Both the position numbers and the translations under genes were made by a program. From positions 3,706-67,705 of the forward strand of contig CAJJDO010000058.1 in the NCBI GenBank assembly GCA_905183005.1: DNA of 64,000 nucleotides, given 5' to 3'. The notes under the pieces are model-generated. The model had not been told where the DNA came from. It did no database searches and saw only the letters and a program-made list of their open reading frames with translations. Below are positions 33,149 to 45,518 of this stretch, one piece after another. How positions within the stretch are numbered: the stretch's first letter is position 1; the number at the start of each line of letters is the position of its first letter. The stretch is from Paramecium pentaurelia. Lineage: Eukaryota; Ciliophora; Oligohymenophorea; Peniculida; Parameciidae.

Positions 33149-36100
33149 TCATTCTAATATACCACTACTATTACTATCTTATTAAGATAATTATTATTTT
33201 TCAACATTTGGTAAATCTGAAATACTTATAGAATCTTTTTATTCAAATTTAATGTTTTTAGGCAATGGATTTATAATGTTGAATTTGATTTATTATTTTT
33301 TAACTTTTTATTGCTCTTTTTATTTCTTAATCTTCTCTAATAATTCAACTAATTTTTATTGTAATTAAGTGTAATCTTCATTTTCAATAGTTTCCTCTAA
33401 GACTTCAATTTCTCTTTCTTTTCTATATGTTCTTCTAAATCCACCTAATCTAGGCAAATTCTTAAGTTTACTTGCTTCAATATATTGATTACTAACATTT
33501 TTGAAAATTGACTATTATTTTTGAAAAGGAGAAGGTTTAGGGAATTTAGATTGAGTTGAATTTCTTCTAGGTGAATTTTAAGGAGATTAAGCATTAGAGA
33601 ATGCAGTATGGGGATGTATGGACATATTTGGTGAGTTTTTATTTGAGCCTTCTGATTCATGAGAGACCTCATCAATTTTAATAGAAGGTTTAATAAAATT
33701 AGATCTTACTGAAGAGATTAATGGAGTATCAGAACCTGCAATTTCATTAGTTGAAGATATCTATATAGATGGTTTTCGTTATTCTTTTCTTTTAGGACTA
33801 CATCTGAGATTCTAACTAATATATCTAACTTATTTAGTTTGAGTAGGACGGTTTGGTTCTTCACTTTAGATTCTTTGATTAGTTTTTGATTATTGAGTCT
33901 AATCAAGATCTTCATTAAATTAAGATATTGCTATAGGAACTTCACCATATAATTTTATTTTATGTTCACTATCTCTTTTTAATTAATCTGGAATTGATAA
34001 TGTAATTAATTTTTCAGGTTCTTCATTTTTTTTTTGGCTACTATCTGAAACAACAAGATTCTTTTGGGAAGTATCTTCTTAGGTATGTAATCTAGTAGTT
34101 AGAGTTTCTTCAGGAATTAAATGATTGGTTTTCTTTTTAAAGAAACCAAATTTACTTGATCTCATAGATTTCATATCTTATTCTGATTCTTCACTATATT
34201 CTATGAAATGAACAGATTCTCTTTATTTAATTGATTTATATATAGATTGAGTTCTCTTTTTGTTAAAAAATTCTGATGTTTATGATAAACCAGTTAAATC
34301 TTATAATTTTTCAATTGAATCTTTTTCTCTTTTTAATTTTTCTAATGAAATAGCTTTAATTTCTTCAAAATATTCTGGAAATGCTTGCAATATTTTTTTA
34401 AATACATCCTATTCAATTGCCAATAATTCACATTCTAATTCAGCTCTAGCTGAATGAAATCGTGCACTATTATCAAATATTTCAATTTCACCAAAATAAC
34501 TACCTGTTACATATGTTTTAAATGTGATTGAATATACTCCAATAACCATATTTACTCTTCCATTTACAATGAAATACACTTAATTAGGATATTCTCCCTT
34601 ATTATATACAAATTCACCAGCATTAATTTTTAAAGGCTATAATTTAGGAATTAAAGTAGATATAAAGACTGAATCTTTGTTTTTGAAGAATGATACTCTA
34701 TTTTTAAGACCAGCATACATTGCTTAGGCAATTTAATATTTAAGATTTGTAGGTATTTCAGATAGAAACTCATCTACTTCAGCAGATGAGAATATATTTA
34801 TCATTGAATTGTATTCCAAAACTTTTCTTATTTTGTGTTTCATTTATAATGATAATTTAGTTTCTTCACAAAACTCATCCATAAAAGTAATCTTGCTTTG
34901 TAGATGAGATTCTCTTGTATCCAATGTTCCCATTAAAGTGGAAAGGGAACCAACAGTAAATGAATAGAAGCCAACTCCAAAAAACATCCAAAATATACAT
35001 ACAATTCTTTCAGCTATGTATAATTTATATTTTACTATCATTAAAAGCATGGATATCACCAAATCCTACTGTACAAATAGTAGCTACAGCCCAATAAATA
35101 GAAGTTAAATATAATTCATATTCACTTTTACTGAGCAAATCTAATTCATATACCCAAGTATTTGGTCCAAAATTATTCATTTTAGCAACTAGATACCAAA
35201 GACAACCCATTATATGTACACAAACAAGAACAGTACCAAAAAACTTGAGTACTCTAACTGTTGTTGAATTTAAATTTATCAAGTCTTGAATTGCTGAAAA
35301 ACAATCATTATGATTTTATGAATTTTAAACAGTTGACCACATTCTGCTAATACTTATCAATTTATACATCCTAGGTAATCTTGTTAATCTATTATATTGT
35401 CTTTAATAAATATTCATACTTAAAATATTAGGATAACTTTTGAGCTTCATTCTCAAATATTTAATCAGTTGGAAATATAGCCATTAAATCAAATATTAAC
35501 CATGTTCTTAAATACTAATTTGCTATTTATTAACGATCAACTATAAGGACTCCTTCTTCATTAAAATAAGCTGTATTAAAAGTAATTAAGATGTCCAAAA
35601 AAAATAATATATCTACAATTAATTCCAAACTAAACCATATTATATTAAATTCTTCTATGAATGCTAAACGGATTGGAGTTATAAAGGCTGTGTAAATTAA
35701 TAATATCATCAGAACATATTGCCAATATTTCTTAAATTTTGAATCTGGTAAGAATAGATGCTCTAATATAATCATAGATTATAATTTTACTGTGTTTCTG
35801 TGGCATTGGTTTGCTTATTTATTAATTCTGTTTGTTAAGCATTTATTCCAGTTCCTAAATAACCTCATGTCTTTTTATTGAAGTCTCTACTCTACAGCTT
35901 GTACCATACAATTTTACTTCGTCATATAATCTTTTCATTCTACCAATCATACGTAATTCTTAAAATAACTTAATATACTACTTTTCCTCACTCTATCCCA
36001 TTTCTTCATTAGGTTCTATTCAAATATTTAATTGCTTTTCTCCTTCTATCTAGCTATTGTCAGATCTTCCTATGCCAATTATCTTTGTCTCTCCTTTAAT

Positions 36101-36426
36101 TATTGAAAAACTTCAAAATCACTTTAATTAAATTCAAGTATATTGACATCTTATTGTTATTTCTCTGTCATAAATGAAGTAAAATATTTCTGAAAGGCTT
36201 TTTGTCTATTCTTTTGTACATCTAATTTTGACTCTTCTATTTCTGCCATCAATTTATTATTTTCCTACCCTTCGATTATTCTTTTAAAATTTAGACTATT
36301 GATCTGAACTTACAATTTCTTTTCTGCTTAAACTTCATCCTTGTGTAATGGAAGGATTTTATCCATGTATTCTAACTTATTCAATTACTCAACCATAAGT
36401 TACTTCTGTATTTATAATGAGTCCAT
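33149..36426 (-). CDS. cyclic-nucleotide-gated K+ channel with long N-terminal coiled coil
   Basis: 1057 aa after four introns (35014-35035, 35389-35419, 35763-35790, 35969-35991). Residues ~1-225 are an uninterrupted coiled coil (L-N-K-L-E-Y-M-D-K-I-L-P). Six membrane segments follow; S4 is weakly charged (F-K-L-T-R-L-P-R-M-Y-K-L-I). The pore has the K+ selectivity sequence T-V-G-F-G-D. A C-linker and a cyclic-nucleotide-binding domain come next (V-Y-F-I-V-N-G-R-V-N-M-V and Y-F-G-E-I-E-I-F-D-N-S-A-R-F-H-S-A), then a ~350-residue Ser/Asn-rich cytoplasmic tail ending in another coil. The 28-nt intron at 35763-35790 is what joins coil and channel; without it the channel alone could start at 35775. 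Related channels control ciliary membrane potential in Paramecium. Confidence 0.92.
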
Positions 36427-36809
36427 TAAAAATATAAATTATTCAAAGTAACTTCTTTTAAATTACTATAATATATAACTTATAATCCATTTCACAACAT
36501 TTCTTAAACTTCCTAATTAGAAAAATACTTATATTTTATTTATCAAAATAAAATGAATTCTCAAATTTTTATTCAAATTTTATGTGCATCCTTTTTAAAT
36601 GATCGCTAATCATTCAAAATTAACAGATTTTTCCATTAATTTCTTAAAAAATAATCGATTTTTCTAGAAATTAACAACTAATTCAAAAATTCATTCATTT
36701 TATCATAATTCCATTTTAAGTAAACTTGTCAAGAATATTTTTAATTATAGAGAATTATTATTAATTTAAAATAATAACAATATAGTATGATTATCAATGT
36801 ATAATAAAT

Positions 36810-37075
36810 TCAAAAATTATCATTGTTATTATTTAAACCTTCAAACATCCAATTAGTTTCTTCAATATATTTTAATTGTCCTCTTAAATCATTCTACATT
36901 TTCTATAGTTAATCTTTTTCTGAAAATTATTTTGCTTATTAAATTTAATTTTGATTCATTTCTATTTATTATTATTTATATTACTTCCTGTTTTAGTATA
37001 GATTCTTTAGCAAACATCATGTCTAAAATCATCATCCACATTATATTTTGAATTATTTTATGGTGGTGTGTCCAT
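36810..37075 (-). CDS. small protein, 80 aa
   Basis: ATG at 37075, TGA at 36810, with one canonical 23-nt intron (36962-36984) that removes an in-frame TGA and restores one frame. Polar and Gln/Asn-rich, with a short helical stretch (L-R-G-Q-L-K-Y-I-E-E-T-N-W-M). No family recognised. The intron rescue is the main support. Confidence 0.55.
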
Positions 37076-37235
37076 CTAAATAATTATTAATATTATTTAT
37101 CATAATCGTTATAATTTATAATAAAATAATTTTAGTAAAAAATCTTACTATTCTAATATAAAGTTCGTATTTTAATTATTCATCTCTATATTTGAAAAAG
37201 GAAAATGATTTATATTAAATAATTATTCAATTAAA

Positions 37236-38278
37236 TCAATTAACATATTTAGGTGTTCTTGGTCTAGCTTATGGGACATTCTTTTTATCTTATGATTTTA
37301 GTATTTGAAATGAACACATCAAAGTTTCATCTACACTCATAAGTGCTCCTTAAATCATTAAATAATATAAAACCTGAATTATCAAATTCTCCACAATAAT
37401 TGGGTGCTGAGAAGATAGTAACTAATTGTCTCTTAGCAAAGAATTCATAACCTTCTTCAACAACTTAATGAGCTCTACAAACTAAATCTAAATCATTTTT
37501 CTTCAAGAAATTGGAAATAACATCTTATCCAAAAATGTATGAAACACCTCTTTCATTTTCTAAAATAGATAAATTATTTAAGTTACCTTGCCATCCTTAA
37601 GCATCTTTTTCAGGATCAGACCATAATAAATCACATAATAACCCTGTATCTGGTACTTCAATAGGTCTCATAATCCTATGTATTTATTCTAAATTTGTTA
37701 ATTCAGGAGATAATCCTCCATGCATACAAATAATCTTTTCGTCAATGACTGCACATACAGGTAAACAATTGAAACAATCTGTAAAAGTTTTCCATAATTT
37801 AATATTATATCTTCTTTTGCATTCATCATAGAATCCATATATACGATTAATTTAAGAGCATTCGTGATTACCTCTAAGTAGAAAGAAATTCTCTGGATAT
37901 TTAATCTTATAAGCAAGTAGTAGACAGATAGTTTCTAAAGATTGTTTACCCCTATCGACATAATCTCCAAGAAATAAATAATTAGCCTCAGGTGGAAATC
38001 CCCCATATTCAAATAATCTCAATAAATCAGTATATTGTCCATGAATATCACCTTTATATAAGAATAGTATTTTACCACATATTTTTATGGGTGCTTCCAA
38101 TTCTAGTAACATTGGTTGAGTTAAGAAAATCTCTCTACTTCTAACACACAATGATCTGATTTCGCTTTCTGTTAGATTTACTGGTTTTCCACTACGAGCT
38201 CCTTTGGTTTCTAACAATTTCTCTAAGATCTATGATGGAGATATAAATAACCTTATCTACATCAATGTCCTTATCCAT
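37236..38278 (-). CDS. serine/threonine protein phosphatase PP1 catalytic subunit
   Basis: 323 aa after three introns (37349-37373, 38052-38075, 38230-38251), the normal PP1c length. Motifs of the PPP family: G-D-I-H-G-Q, G-D-Y-V-D-R-G, L-R-G-N-H-E-C, then C-A-V-I-D-E-K and S-A-P-N-Y-C-G-E-F-D-N, giving the metal ligands and catalytic His. K-Y-P-E-N-F-F-L-L-R and the C-terminal P-R-T-P-K fit PP1 rather than PP2A; specificity comes from bound regulatory subunits. The 24-nt intron at 38052-38075 lies directly before G-D-I-H-G, has no in-frame TGA and would insert eight residues if retained. The start codon lies 22 bp from the divergent ankyrin gene's start. Confidence 0.96.
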
Positions 38279-38300
38279 TATTATTATATATTAATATTTT
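38279..38300. promoter_or_regulatory. 22-bp divergent intergenic region
   Basis: Only 22 A/T-only bases separate the PP1 start codon (minus) from the ankyrin gene start codon (plus). A second case of near-zero divergent spacing in this window. Confidence 0.6.
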
Positions 38301-39657
38301 ATGAAAAGAAACAAGACTGAAAACTAGTATTCATATTCACTTAAATAGATTCACCAAAACAAATTATATACGTCTATTGAACCTAGACAAGATTCATTAA
38401 TCAGTACCAACAACTCCAAGAAAAACAAAATTCAAGTCGCTTATACCTAATCATCAAGATGTTTAGAATCATCCAATCTTATTAAGTTAATTATTATGTG
38501 ATATACCATTCACTCATACTCAAGTAATACAAATACCCACTCTATCAACATCTAATAATTATTATTGTAAAAGTACAACTAAAACACATACTCCTTCTGC
38601 CTCTTAGAATATGTAAACTAAAAAATTACAATTAAATCATAAACCATAAAGATTTGTAGTTAAATTGAATAAAAAAATTCCAACAATTCTTTCCAAAAAA
38701 TCCTAAATTATTACATCTTAAACTTATCGCCCAAATTAAACAACCACCAAATTTCATTCATTAACTATAGATCCAAAATATCAACTAATAAATGAAATCA
38801 CTAAAGGAGATATCAAATCTGAAATCATTTCCAAATAAATTCAACCATAGCAACAATTAGTTCCTCAATTTACAAGTCCAAATTAACTCTCTAGATATAG
38901 AGATTGTTCAGAAATTGATGATTTTAATGTAAATAACATTTGTATACAAGAACAAACTTTATGGAAGTAAATAAATAAGAGGATTACTAAATTTTCAAAA
39001 ATTTCCATCTGAAAATATACCATTAAAACATAAATACAAAACAATAAGAGCATCTTTGATTTAATATTTGAGACATTTGGAGAAACTTAAATTAACAACT
39101 AAAGAATTTTTATCACATAAAGTATTTCCTTCAAAACCATTTGAACACAATTCATCAAAACATTTCTTTTAATTATGTAAATAGGGTTAAGATTAAGAGA
39201 TCATTAAATGTTTAGATAATAATAAATATTTAGTTTATGAATATGATCATTTACTCATGACTACTTTACATTGGTGTGCTATGAGAGGTTTAGAATCTAC
39301 TGCTAAAATATTATTAAAATATGGAGCAGATCCAGATTCTTAAGATATTGTAGGAAGAACTCCTTTATATCTAGCCTTGATTCATAAATAAAATAATATT
39401 GCCTATTTTTTGATTCTTAACAAAGCTGATCCTTGGAATAAAATGAATCTTAATTATGAGGAATCAGTTATTGAGAATCCTGAAGGTAAAACTATGTTGC
39501 ATTAAACTAGAAGGGTAATATAATTATATATATTATTATTTATTAGACTCACATTTTACTTCGTATGACTCCAGCTGATTAGAGATAATTCATTTGGCAA
39601 AAGGAATAGTTGGAAATGTATGAACCTAAGAAGAAAAAGATTGCTTCTTTATAATGA
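38301..39657 (+). CDS. ankyrin-repeat protein, 426 aa
   Basis: Three introns (38327-38348, 22 nt; 38929-38950, 22 nt; 39515-39546, 32 nt) give one frame. The first ~220 residues are Ser/Thr/Asn/Lys-rich and probably disordered. Ankyrin repeats occupy about residues 275-375, with T-T-L-H-W-C-A-M-R-G-L-E-S-T-A-K-I-L-L-K-Y-G-A-D-P-D and then G-R-T-P-L-Y-L-A-L-I-H-K-Q-N-N-I-A; a third repeat begins at G-K-T-M-L-H. The short C-terminus is basic (E-P-K-K-K-K-I). It is a protein-binding scaffold of unknown partner. Confidence 0.85.
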
Positions 39658-39738
39658 AAATGTCTTTAATTTTATACTAATGTATCATACCTAATAATAA
39701 ATTCTTTTATCCAAACAACATTCATATTTAATTTTCAC

Positions 39739-40745
39739 ATGACTAATTAATTAGGAGTAGGTTTTGGTGCCTACAAATTCCAAACTATCATAAACAGTGA
39801 AATGAGGGTAACCAAAGATTCTGTTCATCGCACTCGAATCTAAACAGAATCAAGAAAATCAATATAAGATAAGTGTAAATACTAATTCCAAAATGCAAAG
39901 AAAAAAATTATTCAAAAGCTTTAAGATCCTAATGAAAGAGAACGTTTTAACACTCTCATTCAAGTAGACAAAGATTCTGATGATAGTCTATCTGGTGATC
40001 CAGAAAATTAAGCTGCTTATTTACTTTAATAAAAAAAGAAAAAAGAAAAAGAATTTGAACTTTATGTTTCAGAATCCAGCAGTTTCAGTGGAATTGATTC
40101 TGATGATAGTCTTAATGAACCTAATTAAGAAGTTATCAAGAAGTCTCAAATATATGAGGAAGAAAATAAATTAGCAAGTTAAAATCTTAAAGCTTTAAAT
40201 ACTCCTACTATTCTTAAATCCCCTCAAATTTCTTCAGTAAAATATTTATTTAATTCTCATCTTAGTCAAGAGCATAAGTTGCTTTGTAGAAAGTCAAAGC
40301 AATGAAGAATACTAGATACCCAGTAGTTAAAAAAGACATTGATTTCTTAAGAAGCTTATGTTAAAATTAGAACTTTTTTAATAATGAAAAAGCTATTTTA
40401 GAAGAGTATAAATTAGACAAAGAAATTTGTGTTGATATGGATTGCTAAGACATTGTTACATTCATGAGACTTCAACATGAAGTTGAAGAAATGAGAAGAA
40501 AACAAACTGAATTTAATACTCAAAAAGAAAGACATTATGAAGTAACTAAAAATCTCCCTAAAAAATCAATCAATAAATCAAATACTAAAGCCGAAGACAA
40601 TGGATTTTGCACTGTCATGATGGCCAAAAGGTTTATTAAAACTTTGAAATTAAAAGTTGAGTAAAAACAACCAAAACCACCCATTTAGGCTATTAATCTT
40701 CTTAGAAAAAGCACAAGAGGTTCAACTTTAAAGACTTAATTTTGA
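39739..40745 (+). CDS. charged unknown protein, 325 aa
   Basis: One 29-nt intron (40237-40265). Highly polar: a basic N-terminal half, two acidic serine patches (D-S-D-D-S-L-S-G-D and S-G-I-D-S-D-D-S-L-N-E) that look like casein kinase II sites, and a short coiled coil (F-M-R-L-Q-H-E-V-E-E-M-R-R-K-Q-T-E-F) near residue 225. It follows the ankyrin gene on the same strand after 81 bp. No family recognised. Confidence 0.75.
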
Positions 40746-41621
40746 AAATCAATCAATCTCATTTTTTATCATAATTATTATATTATAAATCTCATAAGAT
40801 TATTTATATATAGTATCAGATTTCTCTTAAATTAATAAGATCCTTAAAATATAATTGATTAATTTCAATTAATTAAATATGGTCATACTATAAATCAACA
40901 AATATTTCAACAAGATATTTAAATTATTGATTATATTACTGAAAAAAGATCCATTTTTTTAAATATTCTGATATTAATCGTATATTTTTAATTAAAACCA
41001 AGATTAACATAAATAGCAATTAAGATTTAATAAGTATTATTAAAATTATAGAGAAATTTATAATTAAAATATGGAATCAAAAAACCAATAAATACAATGA
41101 TATTAAAACATTCAACTATTTATAATATTAGTTAGATAATTTTCATCTCATATTATAGTTTGTATATAAAGTAACAATTATTTCTTAATAAAAAATAATA
41201 AATATATATTATTTATTAATAAATTAGTTTATTTAATATATATTAGAAAATAAAATAGGATTATAATATGTTATTTAATATTGAGATATTTAAAATTAAT
41301 CATTTTTCTATATAGTAGAGAGTATTTTATTAAGAAATGATAAAAGAAAGTGAAATTTTGTTAATAATATTTCATTAATTAATTTTAATTTTTCATTTCA
41401 ATAGCAATATTTGTATTCAACAAAAAATTTCACACAATTTAAGAAGTTTATTTTAGTATTCATCTTTCTATCCATCATTATTTGTTTATTTTTATACACT
41501 ATTTCCAAATTTAGAACTATCAAATACTTTTCTTACAAAATTTGCTACTCCTTTGAAACACAAATATTGTATAAAATTAGGAAATTATATCAAATTCTAC
41601 AATTCCTTTTAATCATATTAT
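40746..41621. other. intergenic AT-rich region
   Basis: Separates convergent genes. A frame on the plus strand near 41411-41638 is hydrophobic but overlaps the end of the ARM-like gene and is best explained as its shadow. Nothing else seen. Confidence 0.55.
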
Positions 41622-42860
41622 TCAAATCTATAGATTAACATCAATAAACCTATTATATATATTTATAGTTATACATTCAACTTATTATTCATTCAATAAG
41701 TAGTTTTCACACTCTAAAATTATGGAAACAACATCTTACTGTAGTAAAATTGGTAAATAATTCTCTTGAGCATGATAAATTAAATTTCGCAAAGCTTGTA
41801 AAATTTCATAGATAACTTCAACCTCATGCTCTTGTCTTGCATATACTAAGAATTAAATAACAGTTCCATTTTAAAAATAGTCAACTTTATCATAAGAGAT
41901 TTCTCCAAAGATATTTGAAAATGCAAAAACAGTCATTCTTCTTACTTAAGGTTATAATTTTAAGTTTTAGAGTAGTTTTTAATCCAATGATAAATTTTCA
42001 GTGCTAAATTTATCAAAATAGTATTTTGATTAAGTTAAATTACCAGACATCAATACTCCTATGATAGCAATTGCCATAGATTTTTCATCAGGATATGAAC
42101 TTAATTATGAATTAAATGATAATTAATTGATTAATTCAATTGTGGAAATGTTGAATAGAGTTTTATTTCTATTTAAATAATCAATATAATTGAGTAATTC
42201 ATCTCCTATTAGAATCTCATCCAAAGATGTTAAATTAGTAAATAATGTTAAAAAATATCTATTTATTTGATATTACAGTGCCACTTTATTAACTTATTCT
42301 ATTCTTAAGGTTAAAAATAAATCTATAATAATTTATATTATTTGTTTATATTAATATTCCAGATTTTTTGATATTTAGATTTGGGCATTTATTTATTTAA
42401 TGATTTCACATATTTTATCATATTATAATGAATGCTCTTAATGAGATTAAATAAGGACTGTTTATTTTAAAAATTCCAATTGATATTAAATAGATAATTA
42501 AGTTACGTTAGTCTATAGATTATTGTATAAAGTCGATTTACAATAAGAGTCACAAAATACCATACTTTTCTAACAACCTAATGTAAGTAAATCTAACATT
42601 TCAATAAAGCATGGATTATCCTTATTATATAACAAAAAACAATATATGTTCCAAAACTTATTTCCTAATCCTTCTAAGTCAGGTTTTGCTAAATTTTCAA
42701 TACATTTTTTCATTTCTGGTAATATTTACATTATATTAGCTGTAAAAGTATTTAATTCGCTATTAGGGCAATCGAAATCAAAGTCAGTTAAATTATCATT
42801 CAATTATTGAATTGCCACCTTTACTTTCAATTTCAATTCATTTATTTATTATTCTTCCAT
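41622..42860 (-). CDS. ARM/HEAT-like helical repeat protein, 412 aa
   Basis: Single exon. All-helical, Leu/Ile/Asn/Gln-rich. The C-terminal half has successive ~40-residue helical units with armadillo-like phrasing (R-R-M-T-V-F-A-F-S-N-I-F-G-E, then V-I-Y-E-I-L-Q-A-L-R-N-L-I-Y-H-A, then L-L-Q-Q-D-V-V-S-I-I-L-E), reminiscent of importin-alpha/ARM repeats. No importin-beta-binding N-terminus is visible, so the karyopherin label is only a suggestion. N-terminus M-E-E-Q-Q-I-N-E-L-K. Confidence 0.75.
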
Positions 42861-44307
42861 AATAATTTACAAGAACTTTTTTCTATTCTCTTAAAACTAG
42901 TTCAAACGCTACTATGAATGCAGCATTAATCGAAACTAATCTCTCTTTAATTTAGTATTATCCATAAGTTTAATTAGAGAAAAATATATAATTTCTTCAA
43001 ATTCTTTGTATTTAATAAATTACTATATACTTGTAATTTGTAAAAGAACAAAGATTATATTTATATATACATGCTATAAGAATATAAAAGTAATTGATCT
43101 ACATAATTATTTAATTATTTGTTTTTAATCTTAATATTATAAGGGTGTATTTATCAATCAAAAAGCACCAAAATAATTAATATGGAACTTGATTTCAAAA
43201 TCAATAAGATTTTAAAAATTTATTTTATTTGCATTATAAATTATCAAAATTATAAGTATTATTATATTATTTTGTTAACTTTGAAAATAGAATTAACAAT
43301 AATTTAGACATTTGTTAATAAATATTGGTATTCCTTATGAATATTATAAGAGAAAAAGGAGCATAAATAGCAAAGGTATATTAATAATAATATCAAGTAA
43401 TTTTCTTTATTTAGTAAGAATATGGTTGTAATACAAAAATTTATAAGATCAAGAATCTCTAAAGTAGATCATACACAAAAAAAAATAAAGTGTCTAATAA
43501 GAATAGAAAATCATAATAATTAATGAGTAATCATAATTATGTAAATAATGTATGATGACAAAAATATATTTATCTATCTGAACTGATATTTGATACATAT
43601 ATATTAAATTGTGATAATCTCTAGGTCTAATAGATGCTCTTTATCAGTTTAATAATAGTTAAAAAAAGATAGTATTTATATTCTTTACATAAAATATTTA
43701 AGAAGGAAAGATATACTGGTTATTTATTGGAAAAGTTATGGGATTTGAATTTATTGATGTAATTATGACTAATCTATTGAAATAGTGATCATATATTTGA
43801 ATATTTGTATATCAATATTAAGAATGTTGATTACAATAAGAAATAGTAATAAGTAGATATAATAAGTATAGACATCAAAAACATGAAGAATATGATTGAT
43901 GATGCCAATGCTGAATTTTAAGATATCTTAAAATATGAGTTAAATGGATTTGAGTTCGAAATCAAAATTAAAGTAGACAAAGATAAATTTTTTGGATGAA
44001 AGAACTCTCATAAACAACTTCACAAAGGGAGTTCAAGAATATTCCTTATAAGAATCTGGTTCAGAAGTATTGAAATATTAAAGATAGCAAGGTTATTCCC
44101 AAAACATTATCGATGTCTAACAAGGATGGTCTGATTGTTTGCAAAAATAATGTGGATTAAACCTTATAAGACTCATTACCAGTAATTAGAAGTATAGTTT
44201 TTGGAAAATGATATCTTAAATATGATTTTTTAATTTCATTATCATTATCTAAGAGTTTAAGATAATTTATGTTTACAATATTTAAATAAATAGAAATAAT
44301 ATCAATA
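42861..44307. other. intergenic region with one doubtful small ORF
   Basis: A plus-strand frame at 43634-43999 (112 codons after a 27-nt intron at 43759-43785) reads plausibly (I-D-H-I-F-E-Y-L-Y-I-N-I-K-N-V) and could continue out of phase after the T6 run near 43989, but there is no domain and the 3' continuation soon becomes antisense to the next gene. The rest appears non-coding. Confidence 0.4.
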
Positions 44308-45360
44308 TCAATGTTTGAATTTAATACACTCTTCTGAGGGTTAACTTTTTTATGAGAAGGTCACTCGAGTAGGACTCATTGTTCCAGAGTTTATGCTTTA
44401 TCTCTTAAAAGAGGATCTCTATTTGAATTTAGAGTCAGTCATTGAGTTTCTGAGATTAGATGGTAAAATAATTGAAGATTTTCTTTGGATTTATTTCTTT
44501 CTAGATTCAATTTCATTTTCTTTCATTGTAATTTGTTCTTCAGTTTCATGAAACCTTCTATTTAAATCCTTAAATGATTATTAAATATTCTTTAGCTACT
44601 TTTCATATTTGAGAAATTGTGTATCATTATCTTAATCTATCATGTTTTCATATTTAACATCTAATTCTTCACTTTCCCATTTCAATTCATTAACCTTTTT
44701 ATTTTTGTTCCTATTCTTAATAGGGACTCATACTTTAATAATATTTCTAATTATTATATTTCAACCTCCATATCTGCTATTTCCTGTAAAGGTTCTACTT
44801 TGAGAATCACTGGTTTTTTATTAGCTTGTTATGCTTGAAACTTTATTTCAAATTCCAATTGACTTTTCTATCTGAGTAACATTAACTCTTTGGCTTTCCA
44901 ATATCGTTCCACTTCATCAACTGAGGTAATATAAAATGGTTTTTCGATCTTCACTACTTCATGCAATAATTCCTATTTAAAATTTGGATATATCTTCATA
45001 TCTCTCCTTGGCTAACTCTAATACTTTTGATAAGCATCCAATCCTGAATGAACAAATACATGTGTAGATGATCTCCTATCATGTTTAGATGATACTATCT
45101 CATTAGTAATATCCTTAAGTATAATTATTTGATACTTATTTAGATGCAGATACATTTATCTATTTGATGTCACTACGATTAGATGTTAAAATTGAGATAG
45201 GTTGATGATTTTAAGAATCCCATCCATTAAGCAACGAACTATTCAAATTTAATGTAGAGTAACATGATGATCTATTATTATAGAATGAATGCATTGAATT
45301 TGATCTTCCTTCATGTTTGAGTAAGTCTGATAATTTTTGAGAAGGTGAAAAAATTGACAT
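44308..45360 (-). CDS. coiled-coil protein, 335 aa
   Basis: Two introns (44711-44733, 23 nt; 45114-45135, 22 nt) give a frame of 335 codons. The first ~110 residues are Ser/Asn-rich, the middle is coiled coil (about residues 130-270: W-K-A-K-E-L-M-L-L-R-Q-K-S-Q-L-E-F-E-I), and the C-terminus is basic and Ser-rich with T-M-S-P-T-R and F-K-R-Q motifs that look phosphorylatable. Plus-strand frames across 44150-44480 are its shadow. No family recognised. Confidence 0.75.
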
Positions 45361-45518
45361 TTAAGATAAATTAATATTATAATATATATTATTGTAAACT
45401 AAAAATATGCTTATTATTTAGATACACTATTAGAATTTTAAATATATAATGCTTGAATAAGTAATAATTTAATTTTGAAAAAAATTTCAAATTGAATCAC
45501 TTTTCCTTAACATTATTA

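Noticed and set aside
35025..35775. Separate short ion-channel ORFs on the minus strand
   Set aside because: They are exons of one channel gene split by 22-31-nt introns and by standard-code stops.
44150..44480. Plus-strand ORF with protein-like composition
   Set aside because: It is antisense to the 3' part of the minus-strand coiled-coil gene, which has two consistent introns; chance frames are long when only TGA stops.
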